A program made the position numbers and the translations under genes. Shown here one piece after another: positions 54,729-63,945 of a stretch of 64,000 nt of DNA. The notes under the pieces were generated by a model that was given only the letters and a program-made list of their open reading frames with translations, had not been told where the DNA came from and did no database searches. Positions within the stretch are counted from its first letter, which is position 1. Each line of letters opens with the position of its first letter. Origin of the DNA: Pseudonocardia terrae (GTDB lineage: Bacteria > Actinomycetota > Actinomycetes > Mycobacteriales > Pseudonocardiaceae). The stretch spans positions 150,620 to 214,619 of the forward strand of contig NZ_JAJTTE010000005.1 of assembly GCF_021343995.1 (NCBI RefSeq). Reading direction: 5' to 3'.

Positions 54729-57461
54729 TCAGGGGACCGGTGGGGCGTCGAGCTCCTGCAGGCGCGCGGCCAGCTCACGGCGCGAGGAGAGGCCGAGCTT
54801 CGCGTAGATGTTGCTGAGGTGGAAGGCGACCGTGCGGCCGGTGATGAACAGCGCCGCGCCGGTCTCCCGGTTGGTACGGCCGGCCGCGACGGAGCGGGCG
54901 ACGGCCAGCTCCTGCGGGGTGAGGCCCAGCGCGTCGCCGGGTGAGGGCGGGTGCAGCCCGGCGGAGCGGAGCATGTCGTCGCACTCCGCGAGGAACGGCG
55001 CGGCGCCGAGCCGGGCGAGCCGGTCGTGGGCGGTGCGCAACAGGTCCACCGCCGGTCGTCGTTCGGGGCCGGTCAGGAGCAGCCGGCCGAGCGCGACCTC
55101 CAGGCGGGCCCGGCTCAGCGCGGCGGCGACGCCGCCGGCCGTCTCGAGGCCGCGCCGGTAGGCGTGCTCGGCGGCCGCCCGGTCCGGTCGGAGCTCCTCG
55201 CGCAGGCCGCGCAGCCGGGCGGCCTCCACTCCGGACCAGCCCGCCGGCCGGTCCGCGACCCGGGCCTCGAGCGCGCGCAGGGCCGCGTCCGCCTCCCGCT
55301 CGCGGCCCAGGCCGAGCAGGGCCTCGGTGTGCAGGACCCGCCAGCCGACGGGCCCGACGTTGTCGAGCAGCCGGGACAGCGCCGGATCGTCGAAGGGCCG
55401 AAGGGCCTCCAACACCGCCGCGTGATCGTGCTCGGCCTGCGCGAGCGTCGCGGCCGCGAGGGCGGCGTACGCGCGCCCGCCCCACCAGGGCAGCGCCTGC
55501 GCGACACCGGCTGCCGCGTCGCTGTGGGCACGCGCCGCGTCGCGGTCGCCTCGGCCCGCTGCCACGTAGGCGGCGATGGCCCGCACGACGCCGCTGCCCA
55601 TCACCACGCCCGCGTCCCGGGCCAGCGAGATCGCCAGCTCCGCCTCGACGGTCGCCTCCTGCCAGTCGCCCGTCCGGTAGTGCGCCTCGGCGAGGTAGCC
55701 CAGCGCGAGCAGGCGCCCCTGCATCGGCAGGTGCTGCGCCCGGTCGTCGACCACTCCGGACAGGATCCGGGCGGCGCCGGCGGCGTCGCCCGTCCAGAGT
55801 GCGAGGATCCCGCGCAGCGCCCGGGCCTCGACCGACTCGGGGCCGGACGGCCCGGCGTCGAGCACGGCGCGGGCGTCGTCGTGGCGGCCCTCGGCGGCCA
55901 GCGCGACGACCAGCACGAACCGCGCCGTCGAGGCGACGTCGGCGGCCCCGTCGAGGGCGAGCGCCTCCTCGGCCGACGCGACGGCCCGGGCCGTGTCGCC
56001 CTCGATCAGCGAGACCAGGGCCAGGTGCGCCGCCGCGGCCCGCCGGCCCGGGTCCGGCCCGCTCCGGTCGACCGCCGCGGTCAGCTCCTCGCGGGCCACC
56101 GCGAACCGGCCGGTCAACGCGGCGAGCCGGCCGAGCACGCGGCTGCGGCCGGGGCTCGGCTCGGCCGCACGCACCTCCGGCTCGGCCCGCAGCCCCGCGC
56201 CGAGGTCCCCGCCGGCGAGCATCGACTCCATCGCGCCGACGAGCCGGGCCGACCGCTCCCGGTGGCTCGGGCTGAGGTCGGCCGCGGCCAGCAGGTGTGC
56301 CGCCGAGTCCCGCCACCGTCGGGTCGCGCGTTCGGCCTCGCCCAGCTTCTGCAGCTCCGCAGCCAGCTCGGGATCCGGCCCGACGGCCGCGGCGATCCGG
56401 TGCTCGAGCGCGGCCGCGCCGCCGAGCCGGCCGGCCGCGGCCGCGTGCAGGCGGTGCCGGCGCTCGGGGGGCAGGTCCGCGTACACGGCGGCACGGATCA
56501 GCGGGTGCCGGAACACGACGTCGGGCCGGACGCCGGCGGGCACCTCCTGCAGCGCCCCGGCGCCGACGGCCTCGCCGAGCGCCGCGAGCGGGTCCGGCAC
56601 CCCGGCCAGCGCCGCCACGTCGGACAGCGCGGCCCGCACGCCCAGCACGGCCGCGGCCAGCACGACCTCCTGGGCGGGCCGGGACAGCGCGGCCACCCGG
56701 ACCAGGACCAGCGAGCCGAACGACCGCGGCGCGGGCAGGGTGACGGCGAGATCGAGCAGATCGGCCGGGGGGATCTCCTCCACCAGCGCCCGGACGTGCA
56801 TCGGGTGGCCCTCGGTGTGGTCGCGCAGCCGCACCGCGGCCGCCGGCGGCAGCTCGGGGCCGCCGAGGGCGACCGACAGGGCCCCGACCTCGTCGGCGTC
56901 CAGTCCGGACAACGCGAGCCGGCGCAGCAGCGGCTCCTGGGCGAGTATCCGGCCCCAGGCGGGCGACGGCGTGTCCTCCGCGCGGACCCCGGCAACGAGC
57001 AGAATTTGGTCCCGGCGGAGCCGCCGCACCACGAACACGAGCGCGCGCACGGAGAGCTCGTCGGCCCACTGGGCGTCGTCGACGACGATCAGGACCGGAC
57101 CCGCGGCCTGCAGTGCCCCGAGGACCTCCAGCAGAGCCGCCCCGACGTCGACCGGGTCCGCCCCCGGCGCCGGTCCGGTGCCGAGGAGCGGGAGGTCGGC
57201 GACCAGCTCCGCCGGCACGTCGGCGAGGAGCTGCTGCAGCAGCCCGTACGGCAGGCCCGCCTCGGCCTCGTCGGCGCCGACCCACAGCACCGTCCCGGCC
57301 CCGGACCGGTCGCGGAAACGATGCAGCACGGAGGTCTTGCCGATCCCTGCCTCACCCGTCAACCACACGACCCGGGCCTGCCCCGAGCGCGCCCGGTCGA
57401 ACTCCGCGGCCAGCACGCGGAGCTCCTCGCGCCGCCCGACGAAGTCGTCCGGCGGGGTCAT
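54729..57461 (-). CDS. LuxR-family (LAL) regulator with AAA ATPase domain
   Basis: 910 residues from ATG 57461, where the protein begins MTPPDDFVGRREELRVLAAE as LAL regulators do; the frame is open further upstream only because stops are rare. Walker A is GEAGIGKTS at residues 36-44 and Walker B is VLIVVDDAQWAD near residue 125. The middle is a long helical, TPR-like region. The last ~60 residues are the LuxR helix-turn-helix: LTPQELAVARSVAAGRTNRE, then TGRTVAFHLSNIYAKLGLSS. These large ATP-binding regulators control antibiotic or catabolic clusters. Its target here is unknown; it is convergent with an SDR and divergent from the SbnA-like gene. Confidence 0.92.
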   Translation of the reverse strand: MTPPDDFVGRREELRVLAAEFDRARSGQARVVWLTGEAGIGKTSVLHRFRDRSGAGTVLWVGADEAEAGLPYGLLQQLLADVPAELVADLPLLGTGPAPGADPVDVGAALLEVLGALQAAGPVLIVVDDAQWADELSVRALVFVVRRLRRDQILLVAGVRAEDTPSPAWGRILAQEPLLRRLALSGLDADEVGALSVALGGPELPPAAAVRLRDHTEGHPMHVRALVEEIPPADLLDLAVTLPAPRSFGSLVLVRVAALSRPAQEVVLAAAVLGVRAALSDVAALAGVPDPLAALGEAVGAGALQEVPAGVRPDVVFRHPLIRAAVYADLPPERRHRLHAAAAGRLGGAAALEHRIAAAVGPDPELAAELQKLGEAERATRRWRDSAAHLLAAADLSPSHRERSARLVGAMESMLAGGDLGAGLRAEPEVRAAEPSPGRSRVLGRLAALTGRFAVAREELTAAVDRSGPDPGRRAAAAHLALVSLIEGDTARAVASAEEALALDGAADVASTARFVLVVALAAEGRHDDARAVLDAGPSGPESVEARALRGILALWTGDAAGAARILSGVVDDRAQHLPMQGRLLALGYLAEAHYRTGDWQEATVEAELAISLARDAGVVMGSGVVRAIAAYVAAGRGDRDAARAHSDAAAGVAQALPWWGGRAYAALAAATLAQAEHDHAAVLEALRPFDDPALSRLLDNVGPVGWRVLHTEALLGLGREREADAALRALEARVADRPAGWSGVEAARLRGLREELRPDRAAAEHAYRRGLETAGGVAAALSRARLEVALGRLLLTGPERRPAVDLLRTAHDRLARLGAAPFLAECDDMLRSAGLHPPSPGDALGLTPQELAVARSVAAGRTNRETGAALFITGRTVAFHLSNIYAKLGLSSRRELAARLQELDAPPVP

Positions 57462-58120
57462 GGTGGCAGTGTGCTCGGGATCACCTCGGAAGTCGACCGA
57501 GGACGGCCTGCGGTCCATCGTGGCCGTCGGCCAGGCCGCCGACGAGGCATCGGAACGCCCGTTCGCGTCGGCGAGGCGCGCCGGACCACCCGTTTGTCGC
57601 GTCCGGGCACGGAACGCGCTTGTCGCGCAACCCCTTATACGACGTCTGAGTGAATTCTCGACCGGCGTGAAACAGACGGCTCGTCCGGAGGGATCTACGT
57701 GCACAACTCGCCGCAAGGGGGCGGCGGGACTCTGATCGACGGGGCATGGGGGTGTCGCGCCGATCGGGAAGGGGGGAACCTTGACCGCTCGTGACGACAC
57801 CAGGAGAGCGACGTCGGCGACGTCCCGCCGCCGGCGATCACGCCGGCCACCGGGGCGCGCGACGGCCGTACCCGTGCGGCTCCCACCCGGTCCGCGCTGA
57901 CCGGCCACGACCTCCACGCAAGCCGACATCCGGGACGGGCCCGTCCGTGCCCCGCAGCGCCCACCCGGCACACCGGCCGTCCACCCGGCCGGAGACCCAT
58001 CCCGGTGCGCCCGGCCGCCTCGACGCGCCCGCGTGCCGGAACCACGAACCTCCGTCGTTCTCCACCCCGGTCTCGCCGGTGCGACCCGCGCAGGGCGAGC
58101 AGTCAGACGAGGAGGGCCCA
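57462..58120. other. intergenic region between LAL regulator and SbnA-like gene
   Basis: This 659-base stretch separates two divergent genes and is longer than its neighbours' gaps. It holds a possible 31-codon peptide gene (57699-57794) and a TTATAC near 57635 that could be a -10 element. The remaining part (57800-58100) is GC-rich without a convincing gene, start signal or hairpin. Confidence 0.4.
57699..57794 (+). CDS. possible small peptide, 31 residues
   Basis: GTG 57699 is preceded by GGAGGG at ideal spacing and followed by 30 further codons and TGA. The peptide MHNSPQGGGGTLIDGAW continues with CRADREGG and ends LDRS; it is Gly-rich with one Cys and no membrane segment. It lies upstream of and in the same direction as the SbnA-like gene. 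It could be a leader peptide, a regulatory short ORF or a RiPP precursor, but nothing beyond the ribosome-binding site supports this. Codon usage is uninformative at this length. Confidence 0.25.
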   Translation: MHNSPQGGGGTLIDGAWGCRADREGGNLDRS

Positions 58121-59107
58121 GTGCCCGTCATCTCCGAACCCCATCAGTACAACGAGGATGCGCTGTACGTCGATCTGTCCGCGATCGTCGACCAGCCGCT
58201 GCACCTCAAGTGCGAGGGGTTCAACTTCGCAGGATCGATCAAACTGAAGGCCGCGACCGAGATGGTCGAGGCCGCCGAGCGGCGCGGTGTGATCCACCCG
58301 TGGTCGGTGCTCGTCGAGTCGTCGTCGGGGAACCTCGGCGTCGCGCTCAGTCTGCTCGCGGCCAGCAAGGGCCTGAAGTTCGTGTGCGTGACCGACTCCC
58401 GGTGCAACCTGGCGACCCGCCGGATGATGGAGGCGCTGGGGGCCGAGGTGCACGTGATGACCGACCCGGACCCCAAGGAGGGGCTGCTCGGTGCGCGGCT
58501 GCGGCACGTGCGCGAACTGCTCGCCTCGGACGAGAAGTACGTGTGGCTCAACCAGTACGGCAACGCCGACAACTGGCGTGCCCACTACCGGCGGACCGCG
58601 CCGGAGATCCACCGCGAGTTCCCGGACCTGGACGTGCTGTTCGTCGGGGCGGGCACGACCGGGACCCTGATGGGGTGCGCGCGGTGGTTCGGTGAGTACG
58701 CACCGGATGTGCGGATCGTGGCCGTCGATGCGGCGGGATCGGTGACCTTCGGCGACGCACCGGGGCGGCGGATGATCCCCGGCCTGGGCAGCAGCGTCCC
58801 CTCCCAGTTCCTCGAGCGGTCCCTGGTGTACGACGTGGTGCGGGTCGAGGAGGCCGACACGGTGCGGATGTGTCACCGGTTGGCCCGGCGCGGGTTCCTC
58901 TTCGGAGGCTCCACCGGCACCGTGGTCAGCGGTGCGACCCGCTGGCTCGCCGAGCACGGCACGCCCGGGACCGTCGCGGTGGCGCTGGCCCCCGACCTCG
59001 GGGAGCGCTATCTGGACACCGTGTACCAGAGCAACTGGGTCGAGGCCCTCTACGGCGACGACGTCCTGTGCGACGAGGAGGAGTCGGTCGCGGCCGGGTC
59101 GAGCTGA
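58121..59107 (+). CDS. SbnA-like PLP enzyme (2,3-diaminopropionate biosynthesis family)
   Basis: 328 residues from GTG 58121, four bases after GGAGGG. It is a cysteine-synthase-fold PLP enzyme. The PLP lysine is in GFNFAGSIKLKAATEMVEAA, and the substrate loop is VESSSGNLGVALSLLAASKG. WLNQYGNADNWRAHYRRTAPE and VGAGTTGTLMGCARWF are diagnostic of SbnA rather than of CysK or CysM. SbnA condenses O-phospho-L-serine with glutamate, and SbnB then releases L-2,3-diaminopropionate, a building block of siderophores and antibiotics. No SbnB-like dehydrogenase or assembly line is seen nearby in this window, so its product here is uncertain. It faces away from a LAL regulator. Confidence 0.88.
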   Translation: MPVISEPHQYNEDALYVDLSAIVDQPLHLKCEGFNFAGSIKLKAATEMVEAAERRGVIHPWSVLVESSSGNLGVALSLLAASKGLKFVCVTDSRCNLATRRMMEALGAEVHVMTDPDPKEGLLGARLRHVRELLASDEKYVWLNQYGNADNWRAHYRRTAPEIHREFPDLDVLFVGAGTTGTLMGCARWFGEYAPDVRIVAVDAAGSVTFGDAPGRRMIPGLGSSVPSQFLERSLVYDVVRVEEADTVRMCHRLARRGFLFGGSTGTVVSGATRWLAEHGTPGTVAVALAPDLGERYLDTVYQSNWVEALYGDDVLCDEEESVAAGSS

Positions 59108-59228
59108 GGGGCCGCGCCCGGCGGCCCGGTCGGCGTCGGCGCGGGTGGCGCCGGCGCGCGACTGCCGCCGTCCTGCGCGGCACCTGAACCGGGGCGCGGG
59201 CCTGTCGCGGCTGTACCAGGATGCGTGC

Positions 59229-60804
59229 ATGCCGGCGGAGCACGGTACGAGTGACGCCGGCGCTCCCGCCGACGTCCTCGGCGCATTCGAGTCGGTTCCC
59301 GCGATCATCTGGGCCTTCGAGGGCCCCGAGCTGCGGGTCGTCGCGGCCAACACCGGCGCCCGTGCCTCGGCCGGGTTCCGCCCCGGGATCGTCGGCCGCC
59401 CGATCCGCGAGGTGCTGCCCGAGCTGGAGGGGCAGCAGATCTTCGAGATTGTGGAGGAGGCCTTCGCCGCGGGCCGCCCGGTTTCGGCCGATCACCGTCG
59501 GGTCTTGGTCGACCGGGACGGCGACGGCCGGCTGGAAGAGAGCTTCTTCACCTACACGTTCTTGCCCACGCACCACGCCGACGGGACGGTCCGGGGGCGC
59601 GTCGTGCACATCGCGGAGACCACCGCCCAGGCCCTGCGCCAGGAGGAGGCCGAGCGGGCGGCGGCGGCCTCGGAGCGGCGGTACCGGCACGCGTCGGAGA
59701 TCGTGCTCGAGCTGCAGCGCAGCCTGCTGCCCACCGGCGTGCCGGTGCTGCCCGGCGTGGTCACCACGGCGCACTACCGGGTCGCCGGCCACGAGCTGGC
59801 CGCCGGCGGGGACTGGTTCGACGTGGTGGTGCTGCCCGACGACCGCGTCGGGCTGCTGGTCGGCGACGTCGTGGGACACGGCGCCGCGGCGGCCGGCGCG
59901 ATGGGGCAGCTGCGCGCGGTCGCGCTCGACGCGTTGCGCGCGGGCGAGGCCTCGGCGGTGGCGCTGCAGCGGCTCGACCGCTTCGCCGCACGGCAGCGGG
60001 CGACCCGCGCGGCGACCGTCTGCCTGGCCGTGCTGGACCCGGCGACCGGGGAGCTCGAGGTGGCCGCGCACGCCCATCCGCCGCCGGTCGTCGTCGGTCT
60101 GGGGGCCGGGGCCCGTCGGCTCGAGGTGCCCGCGGGGCGCCCCCTGGGGAACGGACCGGCCGGTGCGTCTCCGGGCGGAGCTGGGTCCGGACGGCGCCGT
60201 CCGGCTGACGGTCGCCGACGCCGGCCGCTGGCGGACACCCCCGCGCGGGCCGGTCGCGGGCGGGCGCGGGGTGCAGATGATGCGCGAGCTCACCGACGAC
60301 ACCGCGATCGAGCGGGGCCCCGCGGGCACGACGGTGCGGCTCACCCGCCGGCTCGGCCGGCCGGTGACGATCGGGGTGCCACCGCCGGCGCCGGATCCAC
60401 GACCGCGGCACGACGAGCTCGTCGTCGACCTCGACGAGGAGGACGCGGTCGCGCGGGTCTCGGGTCCGGTCGACCTGACGACCGTCGACCGGTTGCGGGC
60501 GCAGTTGCTGCAGGCCGGTCGCGGCCGGACCCGCCCGCTGCGGGTGGACCTCGACAAGGTCACAGTGCTCTCGAGCGCGGGGGTGCAGCTGTTCCACGAT
60601 CTCACCGGGCTGATGCCGGACCTGCGGCTGACCGTCGAGCCGGACGGGGTCGCGGGCGCCGTCGTCGCGTTGACCGGGCTCGCGGACCGGTTGGCTGAGC
60701 CGGCCGGACGCCCCCGACGCCCCGACGCCCCGGAAGAGGTTGTCGACCCGAGCGTCGGCCGCCGCGTGGTCGAGCGGCATGTCGGGCAAGCCCGCAGGCG
60801 GTGA
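59229..60804 (+). pseudogene. PAS-PP2C(SpoIIE)-HATPase-STAS regulatory protein, broken by internal deletion
   Basis: The first frame (59229 to ~60150) encodes a PAS domain (residues ~15-140) and the front of a SpoIIE-type phosphatase: LQRSLLP near 162, GGDWFDVV near 193, VGDVVGHGAAAA near 211. It stops matching after LEVPAGRPLG. The next frame continues with the back of a GHKL kinase domain (VRLTVADAGRWR, GRGVQMMRELTDDTAIERG, GTTVRLTRRL) and an STAS anti-sigma-antagonist domain (VDLDKVTVLSSAGVQLFHD). The end of the phosphatase (the second metal-binding aspartate region) and the start of the kinase domain are both absent. I infer a deletion of several hundred bases that also shifted the frame. 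Both parts are probably non-functional as phosphatase and kinase. Confidence 0.75.
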
Positions 60805-60825
60805 GCACGATCACGCGATAACAAC

Positions 60826-60853
60826 TTGCATGGTGCATACATCCGATTATCGT
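60826..60853 (+). promoter_or_regulatory. possible promoter of the efflux transporter
   Basis: TTGCAT (60826-60831), a 16-base spacer and TATCGT (60848-60853) lie 39 bases before GTG 60892. The AT content is clearly higher than in the surroundings. The -35 lies in TGCA-TGG-TGCA, a small palindrome. Confidence 0.4.
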
Positions 60854-60866
60854 TGCGTGTAGCAAC
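60852..60866. promoter_or_regulatory. palindrome upstream of the efflux transporter
   Basis: GTTGC-GTGTA-GCAAC is a perfect inverted repeat just downstream of the presumed -10. Such sites in front of drug-efflux genes are usually bound by MarR or TetR repressors, but no such regulator gene is adjacent here. Confidence 0.45.
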
Positions 60867-60891
60867 CAACGACGAGGACGAGGAAGACACC

Positions 60892-63591
60892 GTGTCCATC
60901 ACCCACGCCGAGGCGGCGCCCCGGGCCCGGACGGGGAGCGGCACCCCCGACGGGGCCGCCGGCGGCGGCGCCGGCATGACCCACCGCCAGATCGTGCAGG
61001 CCCTCACCGGGATGCTGCTGGCGCTGTTCACCGCACTGCTGTCGTCGACGATCGTGTCGAACGCGCTGCCGACGATCATCACGGACCTGCACGGCACGCA
61101 GAGCCAGTACACCTGGGTCGTCACCGCGACCCTGCTGTCGTCCACGGCCAGCACCCCGATCTGGGGCAAGCTCTCCGACCTCTTCTCGAAGAAGCTGCTG
61201 GTCCAGATCGCGATCGTGCTCTACATCGGCGGGTCGATCCTCGCCGGCTTCTCGCACTCGGTGAGCATCCTGATCGTCTGGCGCGCGGTGCAGGGCCTGG
61301 GCCTCGGCGCCCTGCAGTCGCTGGTCATGATCGTGATCGCCGTGATGATCAGCCCCCGCGAGCGCGGCCGCTACACCGGCCCGATCGCCGCGGTGATGTC
61401 GCTGGCCACCGTGGCCGGGCCGCTGATCGGCGGCGTGATCGTGGACAGCGCGCTGGGCTGGCGCTGGTGCTTCTGGGTCGGCGCGCCCGTCGCGATCGTG
61501 GCGCTGGTCGTCGTGCAGCGCACGCTGAACCTGCCCGTGGTCAAGCGGGCGGTGAAGATCGACTACCTGGGTGCCGCACTGATCGCGGCCGGTGTCTGCG
61601 ACCTGCTCATCTGGGTCACCCTCGCCGGCAACGACTTCGCCTGGAGCTCGGGCACCTCGTGGTCGCTGGTCGCGATCGGCGTCGCCCTGCTCGGGCTCGC
61701 CGTGTTCGTCGAGTCGCGGGCCGCGGAGCCGATCGTCCCGCTGCGGCTGTTCAAGGACCGCACCACCACCCTCGCCGTGGTCGCGAGCATCGCCGTCGGT
61801 GTCGCGATGTTCGGCAGCGCGGTCTTCCTCGGCCAGTACTTCCAGATCGCCCGCGGCTACTCGCCCACGGCCTCCGGCCTGCTGACCCTCCCCATGATCA
61901 TCGGTTCGACGGTCTCGGCCACCCTGTCCGGGCAGCTCATCTCGCGCCTGGGCCGGTGGAAGGGCTTCCTGGTCGGCGGCGCGATCCTGATGATCGCCGG
62001 CTTCGGCCTGCTCGCCACGATCGACCACGCCACGAACATGGTCCTCGTCGGCACCTTCCTCGCCGTGCTCGGCCTCGGCATGGGCATGACGATGCAGAAC
62101 CTGGTCCTGGCGGTGCAGAACACCGTGCGGGCGAGCGACCTCGGCGCCGCCTCGTCGACGGTGACCTTCTTCCGTTCGCTCGGCGGCACGATCGGCGTCT
62201 CGGTCCTCGGCTCGATCCTGGCCAGCCGGGTCGCCACCCTGACCACCGACGGCCTGGCCGACGCCGGGGTCCAGGTCCCGGCCGGCGGGTCCGGTGAGGT
62301 CGGGATCGGCTCGCTCAACCAGCTGCCCGGCTTCGTCGCCGACATCGTGCGCGCCGCCTACGGCGACGGCACCGCCACGATCTTCCTGGTCTCCGCGGTC
62401 CTGGCCGTGGTCTCGCTGCTCGCGATCGTGTTCATCAAGGAGGTGCCGCTGCGCACCCAGAGCGGCCTCGAGCAGCAGCGCGAGGAGGTCGACGGCGGCG
62501 CCCCCGCGGCTGTCGCCGCGCCGGCCCTCGAGCCCGCGACCATGCCCATCCCGGTCGTCCGGGCCGGGCAGCCGACACCGGCGGTGCCTGCCGCCGTGCC
62601 CGCCGCTGTGCCCGCCGCTGGGTCCGCTGCGGCCCCCTCTGCCGCGCCTGCCGGGGACTGGTCGCAGGGCAGGCACGCCCGGCCCCAGCAGGCGCAGCCC
62701 GTCCCCCGGCCGTCGCCCGGCCCGCGGCCCCGTCCGGGGCAGCACCCCGACGGCGTCGGCCCGGCGGTCTACGGCTTCGTGACCGGCGCCGGCGGGACCG
62801 GCATCCGCGACGCGGCCGTGACCCTCACCGGAGCCCGCGGCGAGCAGGTCGCCCGCACCACCACCGCGCCCGACGGCGGCTACGAGTTCCACCTGCCCAC
62901 CGGCGGCACGTACCTGCTGGTCGTGTCCTCGGGGTCGCTGCGGCCCTCGGCGTCGATGGTCGCCGTGGCGGACCGCCCGGCCCGGCACGACGTGACCCTC
63001 GCCGGTGGCGGCCGGGTCTCCGGCACCGTCGACCGGGGTGCGACCGAGCCGGCGGCCGGTGCGGCCGTCACGCTGATCGACGCCCGCGGCGACGTCACCG
63101 GTGCCGCCCGCACCGACGAGACCGGCGGCTACGTGATCGAGGGGGTCCCGGCCGGGACCTACACGCTCACCGCCGCCCTGGCCGGCCACCAGCCGGTGGT
63201 CACCACCGTCCTGCTCGAGGACGGCGAGGCCGCGACCGTGGACCTGCAGCTGCCGGTCCGGGCCGAGCTGCGCGGCACGGTCACCGCGGCGCGCACCGGC
63301 CGGGGCGTGGCCGAGGCGGTCGCGACGCTGATCTCGCCCGCGGGCGAGGTGGTCGGCACCGCCACCACGGCGGCCGACGGCGGGTTCGCCTTCACCGACC
63401 TGGCCGCCGGCACCTACACCCTCACCGCCGCCGGCTACGCGCCCGACGTCCGCAGCGTGCGGGTCGACCCCGGCGCCACGACTGAGGTGCGGGTCGAGCT
63501 CGGGGCGCCCGCCCCGTGGGACGGAACCCCCGCCCCCTCGCACCCCGCCTCGCCGGACGTGCGGAGGTTCGACCCCGTCGCCGGGGAGTGA
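60892..63591 (+). CDS. DHA2-type MFS efflux transporter fused to three beta-sandwich domains
   Basis: 899 residues from GTG 60892. Residues ~30-520 are a 14-segment EmrB/QacA-type drug:H+ antiporter: LSSTIVSNALPTIITDLHG (motif D1-like), WGKLSDLFSKKLLVQIAI (motif A) and GPLIGGVIVDSALGWRWCFW (motif C). A ~100-residue Ala/Pro/Gln-rich linker follows. Residues ~624-899 hold three similar ~85-residue carboxypeptidase-regulatory/CnaB-like modules: AAVTLTGARGEQVARTTTAP, AAVTLIDARGDVTGAARTDE and AVATLISPAGEVVGTATTAA, each followed by GGYEFxLP/GTYxL-type strands. Topology with 14 segments puts the C-terminus in the cytoplasm, which is odd for such modules. The exported compound is unknown. Confidence 0.9.
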   Translation: MSITHAEAAPRARTGSGTPDGAAGGGAGMTHRQIVQALTGMLLALFTALLSSTIVSNALPTIITDLHGTQSQYTWVVTATLLSSTASTPIWGKLSDLFSKKLLVQIAIVLYIGGSILAGFSHSVSILIVWRAVQGLGLGALQSLVMIVIAVMISPRERGRYTGPIAAVMSLATVAGPLIGGVIVDSALGWRWCFWVGAPVAIVALVVVQRTLNLPVVKRAVKIDYLGAALIAAGVCDLLIWVTLAGNDFAWSSGTSWSLVAIGVALLGLAVFVESRAAEPIVPLRLFKDRTTTLAVVASIAVGVAMFGSAVFLGQYFQIARGYSPTASGLLTLPMIIGSTVSATLSGQLISRLGRWKGFLVGGAILMIAGFGLLATIDHATNMVLVGTFLAVLGLGMGMTMQNLVLAVQNTVRASDLGAASSTVTFFRSLGGTIGVSVLGSILASRVATLTTDGLADAGVQVPAGGSGEVGIGSLNQLPGFVADIVRAAYGDGTATIFLVSAVLAVVSLLAIVFIKEVPLRTQSGLEQQREEVDGGAPAAVAAPALEPATMPIPVVRAGQPTPAVPAAVPAAVPAAGSAAAPSAAPAGDWSQGRHARPQQAQPVPRPSPGPRPRPGQHPDGVGPAVYGFVTGAGGTGIRDAAVTLTGARGEQVARTTTAPDGGYEFHLPTGGTYLLVVSSGSLRPSASMVAVADRPARHDVTLAGGGRVSGTVDRGATEPAAGAAVTLIDARGDVTGAARTDETGGYVIEGVPAGTYTLTAALAGHQPVVTTVLLEDGEAATVDLQLPVRAELRGTVTAARTGRGVAEAVATLISPAGEVVGTATTAADGGFAFTDLAAGTYTLTAAGYAPDVRSVRVDPGATTEVRVELGAPAPWDGTPAPSHPASPDVRRFDPVAGE

Positions 63592-63673
63592 TCCACGAGA
63601 AACGCGACCGCTGGCCGCCGGGACCTCCGGCGGACGGCAGTCGTGTTCAAGGGGCTCCACGATCGCCGCTTGG

Positions 63674-63728
63674 GACCGTTGCCCGCCGGTTCTGTCGGCT
63701 CCGCGGTCGCAGGCGACGATCACGCCGG
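63674..63728. repeat. 55-base exact direct repeat, copy 1
   Basis: The segment starting GACCGTTGCCCGCCGGTTCT and ending ACGATCACGCCGG is identical to 63946-64000. The two copies are 272 bases apart, within the degenerate array. Confidence 0.85.
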
Positions 63729-63945
63729 GTGTCATGATCGCCGTTCAGGACGCTCTGCGGCCGCAGGTGGCCATGTGTGGTCCCGATCAGCGATCACGGG
63801 CAGAGGTTCCGGGCTGGCGGCGGGTGCGGCGTTTCATGATCGTCGTCTGGGAATGCTCCCCGCCGGATGCGGCCGGTCTCGGTCCCGACCGGTGATCATG
63901 GGCGGTTGTGGCGGCACTCGCCCTGCCGCGGTGATCATCGCTTGT

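Noticed and set aside
60847..63735. 962-codon frame opposite the MFS fusion
   Set aside because: Asp/Gly/His/Arg-rich shadow sequence without domain features.
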